DNA of 64,000 nt from Pedosphaera sp. (lineage in GTDB: Bacteria > Verrucomicrobiota > Verrucomicrobiia > Limisphaerales > Pedosphaeraceae): assembly GCA_028293325.1 (NCBI GenBank), contig JAQGPA010000074.1:1-64000 (forward strand), read 5' to 3'. Below the pieces are notes generated by a model. The model saw only the letters and a program-made list of their open reading frames with translations. It did not search any database and was not told where the DNA came from. Positions 8,867 through 18,488 of the stretch are shown here, piece after piece; position 1 is the first letter of the stretch; the number at the start of each line of letters is the position of its first letter. A program made the translations under genes and the position numbers.

Positions 8867-10753
8867 ATGGATCGTGAAAAATTGGATAATTGGTGTGAAA
8901 AGGCCATCCTGGGCCTGGTGCTCGCCATTTTGGTTATCGGGCCGCTGGCCATTGGCGCGGTGGGCGACTGGCAGTTTCTTGTGCTCCAAGGCTTGACGCT
9001 CGTGGTGATCCTGATTTGGGGTGTGCGGCTCTGGGCCAGCCCCCGGGTCAAATTGCTCTGGCCGCCGATCTGCTGGGCGGTGCTGGCGTTCGTGGCGTAT
9101 GCCATGGTCCGCTACTGCCAGGCGGATATTGAATATGTGGCGCGGCAGGAGTTGATTAAAATCCTGGTCTATGCATTTCTCTTTTTTGTCATCCTCAACA
9201 ATTTGCACCGGCAGGAATCGACCCAGATCATCGCCCTCACGCTGATCTTTCTGGCGTTGGGAATTTCCGGGTATGCCATTTACCAATTCCTGGCCAAGTC
9301 GGACAAGGTTTGGAATTTGACCCGCGTGGCACTGTATCATGGCCGCGCCAGCGGAACCTTTTACAATCCGAACAATCTGGCCGGCTTCCTGGAAATGATT
9401 CTGCCCCTGGGCCTCGGCTACATGATGGTGGGGCGACTCTCTCATATCACCAAAATCTTCCTCGGCTACGCCTCCCTGATGATACTGGTCACCATTGGCT
9501 TCACGGTCTCGCGCGGCGGCTGGATTGCGACCGGACTGGTGCTGCTCGGGCTGTGCGGCGCGCTTTTATTCCATCGCAATTACCGCCTACAGGCATTGGT
9601 CCTGCTCGTGGTGCTCATGGCAATAGGCGGTTTGCTCGCGCCCAAATTGCAACTGGCCCAGGAGCGCTTCAAAGTCATCCTCTCCGATGGCCGGCATGGA
9701 GACATGCGGTGGTCCATCTGGGGGCCGGCGGTGCGCATGTGGGAGGACCACTTTTGGCTGGGCGTGGGCCCGAGTCATTTTGATTACCAGTATCGGCTCT
9801 ATCGCCCGGCGGAAGTGCAATTGCGCCCCGATCGCGCACACAATGATTACCTGAACACACTGGCCGATTATGGTGTGGTGGGTACGGCGCTGGTCGCCGC
9901 CGCGTGGGGGCTGTTGCTCCTGGGCGCGTTTAAGACCTGGAAATACGTGCGGACGGCGGAGGACGATTTTGCGCGGAAGAAAAGCAACAAGTTCGCCTTC
10001 CTGTTGGGCGCTTCCCTCGGCCTGATGGCAATTCTTTTTCACTCCCTGGTGGATTTCAATATGCACATTCCGGCGAATGCAATTCTGGGAGTTACCTTGA
10101 TGGCGCTGCTCAGCAGCCAATTGCGGTTTGCCACGGAACGCCACTGGTTCACTGCCGGCCGGTGGACGAAAGGCGCCGTCACCGTCATCATTATGGCCGG
10201 AGCGGTTTGTTTCGCCTATACCGGTTGGCGCGGCGGGACGGAGTGCTTCCGTTTGCGACAGGCGGAGCGACAGCCGGTCTTTTCCTATGCCCGCATCGAC
10301 AAGCTAAAACAGGCTTGGCAGGTGGAACCGATGAATCCTGCCACCACTTTTGCCATCGCCGAGTGTTATTGGATGAAAAGCCGGGCGGGGAGCAATGAAT
10401 ATGTGGCTTTGGCGAAACAAGCCATGGAATGGTATCAACGGGGTATGAAGACCAATTCTCACGACGGTTATAATTGGCTGGGATATGGTCGGTGTCTGGA
10501 TTGGATCAACTCGCCAGACGATGGGAAACAGGAGGATTCCATGCCTTATTATCAGCGAGCCAATGAGTTAGACCCAAATGGGTATTTTACAACGGCTTAC
10601 ACCGGCTGGCATTACGTGCAAACCGGGGATTATGCCGCCGCTCGCAGTTGGTTCGAACGTTCCCACCGGCTTGAGTGGAAGGATAACGAAATCTCGGACA
10701 ACTACTTACCGATTGTGGAACGGCGTTTGCAGGAGGCGACTACGGGTCATTGA
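8867..10753 (+). CDS. O-antigen ligase/polymerase (Wzy_C-like) family membrane protein
   Basis: 628-residue multi-spanning membrane protein with about ten helices in the first 440 residues. The periplasmic loop has the family pattern GVGPSHFDYQYRLYRP ... PDRAHNDYLNTLADYG, typical of O-antigen ligase and Wzy polymerases. After the last helix (~residue 455) the C-terminal ~170 residues look like TPR helices (PATTFAIAECYWMKSRAGSN, YTGWHYVQTGDYAAARSWFE). Substrate cannot be told. The neighbouring acyltransferase and the FecR/cyclase pair suggest a cell-envelope polysaccharide locus. Confidence 0.85.
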   Translation: MDREKLDNWCEKAILGLVLAILVIGPLAIGAVGDWQFLVLQGLTLVVILIWGVRLWASPRVKLLWPPICWAVLAFVAYAMVRYCQADIEYVARQELIKILVYAFLFFVILNNLHRQESTQIIALTLIFLALGISGYAIYQFLAKSDKVWNLTRVALYHGRASGTFYNPNNLAGFLEMILPLGLGYMMVGRLSHITKIFLGYASLMILVTIGFTVSRGGWIATGLVLLGLCGALLFHRNYRLQALVLLVVLMAIGGLLAPKLQLAQERFKVILSDGRHGDMRWSIWGPAVRMWEDHFWLGVGPSHFDYQYRLYRPAEVQLRPDRAHNDYLNTLADYGVVGTALVAAAWGLLLLGAFKTWKYVRTAEDDFARKKSNKFAFLLGASLGLMAILFHSLVDFNMHIPANAILGVTLMALLSSQLRFATERHWFTAGRWTKGAVTVIIMAGAVCFAYTGWRGGTECFRLRQAERQPVFSYARIDKLKQAWQVEPMNPATTFAIAECYWMKSRAGSNEYVALAKQAMEWYQRGMKTNSHDGYNWLGYGRCLDWINSPDDGKQEDSMPYYQRANELDPNGYFTTAYTGWHYVQTGDYAAARSWFERSHRLEWKDNEISDNYLPIVERRLQEATTGH

Positions 10754-10869
10754 GAGGAAACATCAACGGGGCCGTTGAGGCTCAAATTGGCAGGCCGGAA
10801 AGGGCTGGAATTTCAAGCCATTGAATATGGGCATCTGCATGGGGCGGAAGAAATTAACCCATTAATAGG

Positions 10870-10898
10870 TTGACAGGGCGGCTCCCAAACGCTAAACC
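10870..10898 (+). promoter_or_regulatory. Possible promoter of the FecR-cyclase pair
   Basis: A perfect TTGACA at 10870-10875 is followed after 17 bases by TAAACC at 10893-10898, about 50 bases before the FecR start codon. The -35 box is ideal but the -10 box is weak, so this is only a candidate. Confidence 0.3.
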
Positions 10899-10946
10899 AT
10901 CGGGGTAAGCTGAAATAAATTTTTAGGACCTAAAACAGCAATATTT

Positions 10947-11759
10947 ATGAAAACGATCCACCGTCTTGCCCGCAAGCTGCTCACCAGCGCCATCGTCCTC
11001 AGTGTGGTTGGTTTGGCAGCCCAAGCCATGGCCGACTCTGTCGTCGCCAAAGTCATTGGCGTGAAAGGCGCGGCGCGCTGTTCCATCAATAATAAGGATT
11101 GGAAAAACGTGAATGTTGGCGATGTTTTGAAGCCGGGCACGGTCATTCAGACGGCGGAAAAATCGCATGTAGATATCCAATTGGGCGTCAATGAAAGCGG
11201 TGGTGTAAAGCCGATTTCCAACAGTGGTGCCAGCGGCAGCGGACTTTATGATCCTGAAGAACAGACTGGCAATGTGGTGCGTCTTTCGGAGAGTTCCGTA
11301 TTGAGCCTGGACAAACTGACTTCGAGCCAGACCGGGGCCGATGCGGTGGAAGAAACCCAGTTGGATTTGCGCGCGGGCCGGATCATGGGCAACGTCAAGA
11401 AATTAAGCGCCGCCTCCAAATATGAAGTCAAGATCCCGAACGGCGTCGCCGGCATCCGCGGGACCATTTACCTGATCAGCTCCTCCGGGTTTGTTCAGGT
11501 GTTGGCCGGTTCCGTCGTGGTGGCCGTGGTGGGCGCGGATGGTTCGGTGGTGACGCAGGTGATTGGGCCTTGGCATCAGTATGATCCGACGACCGGCTCC
11601 ATTACCGAGATTCCGCCGGGTCAGCGTGGTGACCTGATCCACGAAGCAAACGACCTGCACCACGGGCAGACCCCGCCGACCTCTTATCCGTTGGACCACA
11701 CCATCGTTTATGTCACGCCAACCGATGGGAACGGCCAGGGACAGAATAATAATAAATAA
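10947..11759 (+). CDS. Exported FecR-domain protein
   Basis: 270-residue periplasmic protein. Residues 1-30 are a signal peptide (ends in ...LAAQAMADS). The rest is a FecR-type beta-helical domain: GDVLKPGTVIQTAEKSHVDIQLG, VVRLSESSVLSLDKL, LDLRAGRIMGNVKK and KIPNGVAGIRGTIYLI. Unlike true FecR it has no membrane anchor to a sigma regulator, and no sigma-factor gene is near. It is followed by its own terminator and then by a CHASE2-cyclase gene, and I recall FecR-like proteins and CHASE2 sensors occurring together in other bacteria. It may be the periplasmic partner or ligand-binding protein of the cyclase (inference). Confidence 0.87.
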   Translation: MKTIHRLARKLLTSAIVLSVVGLAAQAMADSVVAKVIGVKGAARCSINNKDWKNVNVGDVLKPGTVIQTAEKSHVDIQLGVNESGGVKPISNSGASGSGLYDPEEQTGNVVRLSESSVLSLDKLTSSQTGADAVEETQLDLRAGRIMGNVKKLSAASKYEVKIPNGVAGIRGTIYLISSSGFVQVLAGSVVVAVVGADGSVVTQVIGPWHQYDPTTGSITEIPPGQRGDLIHEANDLHHGQTPPTSYPLDHTIVYVTPTDGNGQGQNNNK

Positions 11760-11808
11760 TAACCAGGGACAGAATAACAACGCTCCTTAGTCCAGTCTTA
11801 CTCTTTTG

Positions 11809-11843
11809 AAACCAGAGCAGCCTTGTGTTGCTCTGGTTTTTTT
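11809..11843 (+). terminator. Rho-independent terminator after the FecR gene
   Basis: An 11-bp perfect stem (AAACCAGAGCA / TGCTCTGGTTT) with a 9-base loop runs into a T tract ending at 11843. The structure rules out translation of the cyclase from a TTG at 11823 and sets its start downstream at GTG 11859. Some read-through into the cyclase is possible since the start codon is only 16 bases away. Confidence 0.88.
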
Positions 11844-11858
11844 GTGTACCTTGCCGCC

Positions 11859-14210
11859 GTGAACCTGAAACCTTTCACGCGTGCGCCCATTCTGATTGCC
11901 GCTGGAATCATCGGGTTGGTCTGCCTGGTGCAAATTATTCGGTTCTCCCAAATCGAGCGTCTCGAATGGATGACTTACGATTTGCGCGTGCGCGAGGCCA
12001 TCAAACATCCCGTCACCACCGCCACCAACCTGGGTTTTGTCGATATCTCGGATAAAAGCATCGAGGCGTTGAATGATGGTTCCTTGGGCAAGGGGTTCAC
12101 CTATGGGTTGTACTGGCCACGCCATATTTACGGCCGGGTGGCGCGGGAATTAACCATCGAAGGGGCCAAGGTGGTGGCCTTCGATGTTCTTTTCGGCGAT
12201 TTGCGCCCCGACCATGCGGCGGTTCCCATATCGGACCAGATGGCGCTCGGGTCGGATGAGTATTTTGGCCGGCTGATGGGAAAGATGAGCAATGTGGTGC
12301 TGGCGGCGGAGCGAGGCACCGTTCCCCCGCCCTTATTTCGCACGAACGCGCTGACGCTGGGGGATATTTCCGCCGACCGGGATGCCGATGGCATTTTGCG
12401 GCGCGCCAAGGCGTTTCAGACCTATCACAAATGGCATCGCGCCTTTCAGCAGTTGGAGGATGACCCGGATTACGGCGTCAATCTGAGCAAGGCCGTCATC
12501 GAGCCAAAGCGCATAATCTTACCGCGCGCGGGCGCCGCTCCCATCATTTTCCCGATCGACGCCGATGGCCGGTTCGACCTGGCGGATTTCGCCGGTGACA
12601 AGATTCCCCCCGGCGTGGAACGGCATCCAAAAGCATTCACCGAAGATCGCATCTGGCACATGGGCATTGTGCTGGCCGCGCGGGAATTAAAGCTGGATTT
12701 GGACAACGCGTCGGTGGAATTGAACAAGGGACGTATTATCCTGCGCGGTCCGGGCGGCGTAGCGCGCACCATTCCCGTGGATGCCAGGGGCTATTTTTAC
12801 ATCAATTGGCGATTGAAGGTGAATGACCCGCATCTGACTGAATCCGCGTTTGAGCATCTGCTCCAAAAGGATTTGCAGCGATTGCGCGGCGAGACGAACG
12901 GTTTGGCAAATGAATGGCAGGGCAAACTGGCCATCATCGGTTCCTCCACCACGGGGAATGATCTGACCGATCATGGCGCAACGCCGCTGGAGGAAAACAC
13001 CTACCTGGTCAGCAAACATTGGAACGTGGCCAATTCCATTCTGACGAATCACTTCATCCGTCGCGCCGGTTTGCCGGTCGAACTGCTGCTCATTTGCCTG
13101 CTCGGTGCCACCGCCGTTTTTCTTAACTCGAAGCGGCGTCCTCTGGTGGCATCGATTTGGATCCTGGTGGCCATGACCGGCTACGTGGCGCTGACGTTTG
13201 CGGTTTTTATCTGGTTTGGTTACTGGCTGCCCATGGTCCTGCCCCTGCTCGGCGGCCTGCTCGTCACCCATGCCTGCCTGCTGACGTACCTGGTGGTTTT
13301 CGAACAGGCGGAACGACGCCGCGTCAGATCCGTATTCACCAAGATCGTTTCACCCAATGTCGTCAATGAATTGCTCAAGACGGAAAAGCTGCCGCTGGAT
13401 GGCGCGCTGCGGAACATCTCAGTGTTGTTCGCCGATATCCGCGGGTTCACGGAAATGACCGATGTGAACCGGGAAAAAGCGGCGGAGCACGTCAAACAAT
13501 TCAGCCTGGTGGGCGAAGCGGCGGAAGCGTGCTTTGAAACCCAGGCGCGGGAAACGCTCGATACGGTCAACCTCTACCTCTCCACCATTGCCGAACAGGT
13601 CATTCTCAATGACGGCACCATTGATAAATTTATCGGTGACTGCGTCATGGCTTTTTGGGGTGCGCCCATACCGAATCAGCAGCATGCGCTCTGCTGCGTG
13701 CGTGCCGCCATCAGCGCGCAGCGCGCGGTTTACACTTTAAATCGAAAACGCGAAGCGGAAAATCTCCTGCGCGAGGCGGAGAATGTGAAGCGGGCCGAAG
13801 CGGGCCAGCCTTTACTGCCGCTCCACGCCATTCTCTCCGTGGGCAGCGGCATTAATACCGGCGTGGTGACGGTGGGGTTGATGGGCTCGGACAGTCATTT
13901 TTTAAATTACACCGTCTTTGGCCGGGATGTGAATTTGGCCAGCCGTCTGGAGACGGTCTCCGGCCGTGGCCGCATCATCATCAGCGAGGCGACACTGGCG
14001 GAAATCATTCAGGACGATCCTGACCTGGCCTTGTCCTGCGCGGAATTGCCGCCGGTCACGGTAAAAGGCATTCGGACGGCGGTGCGCATTTATGAAGTTC
14101 CGTGGCGCACGGGAGAGTATGCCGCGCCCGCGCCGGAGGCGGCGCCGTCCGCCGCCATGTCCGGCTACGACACGATTCACATTACCGGCACCAGCCAACC
14201 CTCGGCTTAA
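11859..14210 (+). CDS. CHASE2-domain adenylate/guanylate cyclase
   Basis: About 783-residue membrane sensor that makes a cyclic nucleotide. One helix at the N-terminus (LIAAGIIGLVCLVQII) leads into an extracytoplasmic CHASE2 domain (WMTYDLRVREAIKHP ... VAFDVLFGD ... LAIIGSSTTGND), then three closely spaced helices (roughly residues 405-485) and a class III cyclase domain. The two metal-binding aspartates are in LFADIRGFTEM and FIGDCVMAFWGAP, and the later GINTGVVTVGLMG and GRDVNLASRLE motifs are intact, so catalysis is likely. An insertion after the first metal site (QFSLVGEAAEACFETQ) is notable. The start is GTG 11859, because the upstream frame lies in a terminator. ATP or GTP preference is not clear. 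Confidence 0.9.
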   Translation: MNLKPFTRAPILIAAGIIGLVCLVQIIRFSQIERLEWMTYDLRVREAIKHPVTTATNLGFVDISDKSIEALNDGSLGKGFTYGLYWPRHIYGRVARELTIEGAKVVAFDVLFGDLRPDHAAVPISDQMALGSDEYFGRLMGKMSNVVLAAERGTVPPPLFRTNALTLGDISADRDADGILRRAKAFQTYHKWHRAFQQLEDDPDYGVNLSKAVIEPKRIILPRAGAAPIIFPIDADGRFDLADFAGDKIPPGVERHPKAFTEDRIWHMGIVLAARELKLDLDNASVELNKGRIILRGPGGVARTIPVDARGYFYINWRLKVNDPHLTESAFEHLLQKDLQRLRGETNGLANEWQGKLAIIGSSTTGNDLTDHGATPLEENTYLVSKHWNVANSILTNHFIRRAGLPVELLLICLLGATAVFLNSKRRPLVASIWILVAMTGYVALTFAVFIWFGYWLPMVLPLLGGLLVTHACLLTYLVVFEQAERRRVRSVFTKIVSPNVVNELLKTEKLPLDGALRNISVLFADIRGFTEMTDVNREKAAEHVKQFSLVGEAAEACFETQARETLDTVNLYLSTIAEQVILNDGTIDKFIGDCVMAFWGAPIPNQQHALCCVRAAISAQRAVYTLNRKREAENLLREAENVKRAEAGQPLLPLHAILSVGSGINTGVVTVGLMGSDSHFLNYTVFGRDVNLASRLETVSGRGRIIISEATLAEIIQDDPDLALSCAELPPVTVKGIRTAVRIYEVPWRTGEYAAPAPEAAPSAAMSGYDTIHITGTSQPSA

Positions 14211-14238
14211 AAGCTGCCGCCGATTTCGGCGCGGACGA

Positions 14239-15402
14239 TTACTTCTTCAATCCGACGCTGCTGGCCCGCTTGGCGATTTTGCGGCTGGTCTTGATTTTCG
14301 TCACGGTGCCAATCTTCAAATACTTTTGCCGGATGGTTTCGTAAATCTCCTCGCGGCGTTGATGGAGGCGCTTGAGTTTGCGCGGCTTGACCCGGCTCAG
14401 GCAATACGCCGTGAGCAACGGCAATGCAATCGTGGAATCGACATAAGCCACGACGCAATCCGGGAGCGAGTCCGGATCCACCTTGCCCCAACTGACAGCC
14501 TCGGCCGGTGTGGCACCGCTCAGGCCACCGGTATCGGGACGCGCATCGGTGCATTGCAGGAAATAATCGTGCCCCTTCTCCTGGATGCCCATGACCTCCT
14601 GGATTTGCGGCTCGGTCTGGAGCATGAAATTCTTGGGCGAACCGCCACCGAGGATGAACACGGAGGACTTGTGTCCGCTTGACTTGGCTTCATACACGAT
14701 GGCGGCGGTCTGATTGACGTCGCGATTGACATCCAGCAGCAGTTGGGAATCGCGCATGGCCATGGCGGCCACGTTCATGCCGATGGAGCTGTCCCCGGGG
14801 CTGCTGGTAAAGATGGGGATGCCGCACTCGTAGGCGGTGGCCAGCATGGAACTGTCCTTCAAGCCCAGCTTCCGCCCGCGTTCGTAAATATATTTGCCGA
14901 GCAGATAGTGAAATTCATCCGTGCCCATCGTGCGCTGAAATTCCGGGCCGCGAATCACTTCGCGCACGAACGCATCGGTATCGAGCAGCACATTGTAATC
15001 AAAAAGAATGTCGTAGATGCGGATGACGCCATCGCGGTGGAGATCGACGTCATTGAGGAACGGCGACCCGGCGTAGAGCTTCATGTTCAGCCCGTAATGC
15101 AGGTCATGGTAAAGATTCGCGCCGGTGGAGACGATCCAATCGATGAAGCCCGCTTTCATGAGCGGGATGAGGCAGGATTTTCCCAGGCCGGCCGGCGTCA
15201 ACGCGCCGGTCAGGCTCATGCCGATGTAGCCATCGTGCGGCAACATCTTTTCGACGAGCAATTTTGCGGCTTCGCGCAAACGTCCGCCGTTGTAGGCGAG
15301 AAAAGTCTGGTCGATGAGGTCGGCGGCGGAAATATTTTTACCCACGCCCAGGGGATTGAGGCGCGGGTAGGCGGCAAATTTACGAGATACTGATTTACTC
15401 AT
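14239..15402 (-). CDS. Deoxyhypusine synthase-like protein
   Basis: 387-residue NAD-dependent enzyme of the deoxyhypusine/homospermidine synthase family, which moves an aminobutyl group from spermidine. The family core is clear: [18 protein letters not shown] near residue 60, [18 protein letters not shown] near 88, [13 protein letters not shown] near 198 and [12 protein letters not shown], in which Lys307 matches the active-site lysine of eukaryotic DHS (Lys329 in human). Bacteria lack eIF5A, so a polyamine product such as homospermidine, or another protein target, is more likely. The C-terminus (361-387) is a strongly basic tail. It converges on the cyclase gene with 28 bases between. Confidence 0.88.
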   Translation of the reverse strand: MSKSVSRKFAAYPRLNPLGVGKNISAADLIDQTFLAYNGGRLREAAKLLVEKMLPHDGYIGMSLTGALTPAGLGKSCLIPLMKAGFIDWIVSTGANLYHDLHYGLNMKLYAGSPFLNDVDLHRDGVIRIYDILFDYNVLLDTDAFVREVIRGPEFQRTMGTDEFHYLLGKYIYERGRKLGLKDSSMLATAYECGIPIFTSSPGDSSIGMNVAAMAMRDSQLLLDVNRDVNQTAAIVYEAKSSGHKSSVFILGGGSPKNFMLQTEPQIQEVMGIQEKGHDYFLQCTDARPDTGGLSGATPAEAVSWGKVDPDSLPDCVVAYVDSTIALPLLTAYCLSRVKPRKLKRLHQRREEIYETIRQKYLKIGTVTKIKTSRKIAKRASSVGLKK

Positions 15403-15490
15403 GCGCGCAGTGTTACGAAAACCGCGCCAAAGGCAAATTTATTTTTGACGGGCGCTGTGAAAAACCGGTTGACCGGGAGCCTGCCGCCAC

Positions 15491-16102
15491 CTAGTCCACC
15501 GTGGCGAATTTGGGCAGGCTGGGCTTGCGGACGCGGGGCTGCACATTGGGCACCGCGGGTCCTTCGGCTTGCTTGAAATGGACCTTGGAGCGCAGGAGCA
15601 GGGTACCCAGGCAGAGATCAGCGAGCGGGAGCACGACGTTGAAATTTTTGTGCATGTAACGGTGGTGCAACAGATGGTGGCCGTTCAGGCGAAAATAAAT
15701 ACCGGAGCGCTCAATGTCGCGCTTCTTTGGCAGGTGCATGCACCAATGGATATATTCATAAGCACCGTAATAGCTCACGAAAGCGAGCAAAGCCCCGCAG
15801 ACAACGCCCCAACTTCCCAGCAACCAGGTGGCGAGTAAAAACGGCGTGATGCCTACCGCAATGAGCACCGGGCCATTCCACCAGGCCATGGGAATGGTTT
15901 CTTTGTCCTTGTCATGGATCAAATGATAGGTGTGATCGGCCTTGAAGGTCTGGTGATGTACGATGGCATGGGCGCGAAAGGCATAATCAAATTTGCCGAC
16001 CGGCCGGTGCATGAAATAACGGTGCAACGCCCATTCAAAAAATGAGGCAAAAACCACGGCCACCACGAAACTGGCCGACATCCAAAAAACAAATGAGTGC
16101 AT
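15491..16102 (-). CDS. Fatty acid hydroxylase/sterol desaturase superfamily membrane protein
   Basis: 203-residue membrane di-iron enzyme. The histidine boxes are visible in order: HRYFMH, HAIVHH, HWCMH and HHLLHHRYMH, set between four hydrophobic segments. This is the pattern of the fatty acid hydroxylase superfamily, which includes carotene hydroxylases and lipid hydroxylases. The length fits the short bacterial members. The gene stands next to lipid A genes on the opposite strand, so a membrane-lipid substrate is reasonable but unproven. The C-terminus (PNVQPRVRKPSLPK) is an extended basic tail. Confidence 0.85.
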   Translation of the reverse strand: MHSFVFWMSASFVVAVVFASFFEWALHRYFMHRPVGKFDYAFRAHAIVHHQTFKADHTYHLIHDKDKETIPMAWWNGPVLIAVGITPFLLATWLLGSWGVVCGALLAFVSYYGAYEYIHWCMHLPKKRDIERSGIYFRLNGHHLLHHRYMHKNFNVVLPLADLCLGTLLLRSKVHFKQAEGPAVPNVQPRVRKPSLPKFATVD

Positions 16103-16348
16103 AATCAGGTTGTGCTAAAACGCCGACGGACAGCATGAGTGTTCCACCCGGAAAACATGATCCAATGCCAGCTTTTAGGGTGCCAAGTTCGATGCGTTTG
16201 TGAAATTCGTCAAATGGTTTTTTAATTTTTGTTTGACCAAAATTGTTCACGGAGGAATTTAAGACGGATTCGCCTCATTCCGGGACAATGCCCGGCATTT
16301 CAAGGGTTCGCTTGCCCTTGTCCCGTTCACTTGGCACACTGTGACGGC

Positions 16349-17521
16349 ATGCGTGAGACATTCCGTATTTGGAGAGAAAATCTCGAACCGTTCTTTTTGG
16401 ACGTGATTTTCGAGCAGCGCCAGGGTTACCGGGCGTCACTGATCCGCTCGGTGCTGTACCTCTCTTCCCTTCTGTTCCAAGCCGGCGTCAAAACCCGTCG
16501 CTTTCTTTACAACGTCCGCATCCTGCGCGATTCCACACTGGGAGTGCAGGTCATCGCCATCGGCAACCTGACCCTGGGTGGCACCGGCAAGACACCGGTG
16601 GTGGAAAAATTCGCGCGCGCCTTGCAGGACGAGGGCCGCACCGTCGCCATTCTCTCCCGCGGTTATCGCTCCAAGCCGCCGCCCTTGCAAAAACGGCTCC
16701 TGAACAAACTGCTCTTTCGCGACGACAGCAATCCGCCCCGCGTAGTTTCCGACGGCAAATCGTTGCTGCTCGATTCCGAAGCGGCCGGCGATGAACCGTA
16801 CATGCTCGCCTCCAATCTCAAGGACGTGGTGGTACTGGTGGACAAGGACCGCGTCAAGAGCGGCCGCTACGCGATCGAAAAATTTGGCTGCGACACCCTC
16901 CTTCTCGACGATGGGTTCCAATACTGGAAGCTGCGGGGCCGGCGGCAGGACATTGTTTTGATTGACCGCCAACAACCTTTTGGCAACGAGCACCCGTTCC
17001 CGCGCGGCACGTTGCGCGAACCGCCGTCCCAGCTGGCGCGCGCCAGCACCATTTTCATCACCAAGAGCGATGGCAACACGCAGGAGTTGCGCCGGCGCAT
17101 CGCCGAGTACAATCCCACCGCCGGCATCATCGAGTGCATCCATCACCCGCTCTATTTTGAGGACGTCTTCACCGGCGAACGGCACGGGTTGGACCTGATC
17201 AAGGACCGCAAGGTGGCATCGCTGAGCGGGATTGCGCAGCCGGAGAGTTTCGAGCAAAGTCTGGCTGGCCTGGGCGGGGCGGTGGTCTATTCGAAACGCT
17301 TTGCGGACCATCACCGGTTCTCGCAGCAGGAAATTCTCAATACCATTAATCGCAGCAAAAAGCGGCAGGCCGAGTTGATCATCACGACGCAAAAGGACGC
17401 CGTGCGTTTTCCGAAAATTGACCGGCGCGACCTGCCGATTTATTTTATGCGCGTGGAAATCAAGATCCTGAGCGGCGCGGACGGCTTTGAGGACTGCGTG
17501 CGCAAAATCTGTTTCCGTTAA
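16349..17521 (+). CDS. lpxK: Tetraacyldisaccharide 4'-kinase
   Basis: About 390-residue inner-membrane kinase that adds the 4'-phosphate of lipid A. Seen are the N-terminal membrane anchor (SLIRSVLYLSSLLFQAG), the P-loop GNLTLGGTGKTPVVEKFA, SRGYRSK, GDEPYMLA, LLLDDGFQYWKL, ILITTQKDAVRF-like ELIITTQKDAVRFP and the RGTLREP segment, all family features. The frame is open from 16229 but the first 40 codons are poor and the ATG at 16349 (MRETFRIWRENLEP) matches the usual start. It begins a run of lipid A/LPS genes: the lpxL-type gene follows after 3 bases. Confidence 0.94.
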   Translation: MRETFRIWRENLEPFFLDVIFEQRQGYRASLIRSVLYLSSLLFQAGVKTRRFLYNVRILRDSTLGVQVIAIGNLTLGGTGKTPVVEKFARALQDEGRTVAILSRGYRSKPPPLQKRLLNKLLFRDDSNPPRVVSDGKSLLLDSEAAGDEPYMLASNLKDVVVLVDKDRVKSGRYAIEKFGCDTLLLDDGFQYWKLRGRRQDIVLIDRQQPFGNEHPFPRGTLREPPSQLARASTIFITKSDGNTQELRRRIAEYNPTAGIIECIHHPLYFEDVFTGERHGLDLIKDRKVASLSGIAQPESFEQSLAGLGGAVVYSKRFADHHRFSQQEILNTINRSKKRQAELIITTQKDAVRFPKIDRRDLPIYFMRVEIKILSGADGFEDCVRKICFR

Positions 17522-17524
17522 GTC

Positions 17525-18472
17525 ATGGACCGATTGCTCTACTATGTGGCGCTGTGCCTGATAAAATTTCTACAGGCCCTGCCGGTCGTTTGGGTGGCGC
17601 GGGTGGGCCGCGCGGGTGGAGCGCTGTTTTATTGGGTCGATGCCCGGCATCGCCGCGTGGTCACCGGGAATCTCACCATGTGCTTCGGCCAGGAGAAATC
17701 GCCGGCGGAAATTCACGCGCTCGCGCGGGAAAATTTCCGGCGCATTGGGGAAAATTTTGCCTGTGCGGTGAAAACGGCCTCCATGGAGCTCGAGTCGTTG
17801 AAACAACACATGGAAGCGGTGGGGGTGGAAAAGCTGAAGCTGACGGGCGGGCCCGAGGCCGACACCAGCCGGGTGTTTGCCATTGGCCACTTTGGCAACT
17901 TCGAAATATTCGCGCGTTCCATTCAATTGCTGCCGCAGTATCAGGGCGCCACCACGTATCGCGCGTTGCGCAGCCCGGCGTTGAATCACCTGCTGCTCTC
18001 GATGCGAGAGAAGAGCGGCACCTTGTTTTTTGAACGACGCCTGGACGGCGCGGCGCTGCGCGCGGCCATCAACCGGAAGAATTTGTTCATCGGTTTTCTC
18101 TCGGACCAACATGCGGGCGACAACGGATTGCGGCTGCCTTTTTTAGGTCATGATTGTTCGACCACCAAGGCCGCGGCGGTTTTTGCAATGCGGTACCAAC
18201 TGCCGCTGCACACGGCCATCTGCTATCGCACGCGCCCCGGCTATTGGCGCATCGAAGTGGGCGATGCCATCCCCACGCATGAGCAGGGGGAAATGCGCAG
18301 CGCGGAAGCAATCATGCTCGACGTGAATCGCGCCTTTGAAGTCGCCGTCCGGCGCGATCCCGCCAACTGGTTCTGGGTTCATAAGCGGTGGAAACCCGCG
18401 CCAAAAAAAGTTGCCGTTCCCAAACCGGCAGCGGAGTCGTCCGGCGTGATGAAAACCGGGGATGCGGTCTAG
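17525..18472 (+). CDS. lpxL: Lipid A biosynthesis lauroyl-type acyltransferase
   Basis: 315-residue membrane acyltransferase of the LpxL/HtrB family that adds secondary acyl chains to lipid A. Features: an N-terminal hydrophobic anchor (LLYYVALCLIKFLQALPVVWV), the catalytic HX4E motif in GHFGNFE, FLSDQHAGDNGLRLPFLG and the terminal NWFWVHKRWKP, both typical of the family. The start ATG lies 3 bases after the lpxK stop, so translational coupling is likely. LpxL, LpxM and LpxP types cannot be separated here, and the symbol is for the family. Confidence 0.9.
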   Translation: MDRLLYYVALCLIKFLQALPVVWVARVGRAGGALFYWVDARHRRVVTGNLTMCFGQEKSPAEIHALARENFRRIGENFACAVKTASMELESLKQHMEAVGVEKLKLTGGPEADTSRVFAIGHFGNFEIFARSIQLLPQYQGATTYRALRSPALNHLLLSMREKSGTLFFERRLDGAALRAAINRKNLFIGFLSDQHAGDNGLRLPFLGHDCSTTKAAAVFAMRYQLPLHTAICYRTRPGYWRIEVGDAIPTHEQGEMRSAEAIMLDVNRAFEVAVRRDPANWFWVHKRWKPAPKKVAVPKPAAESSGVMKTGDAV

Positions 18473-18488
18473 CACCCAGGAACGCGCC

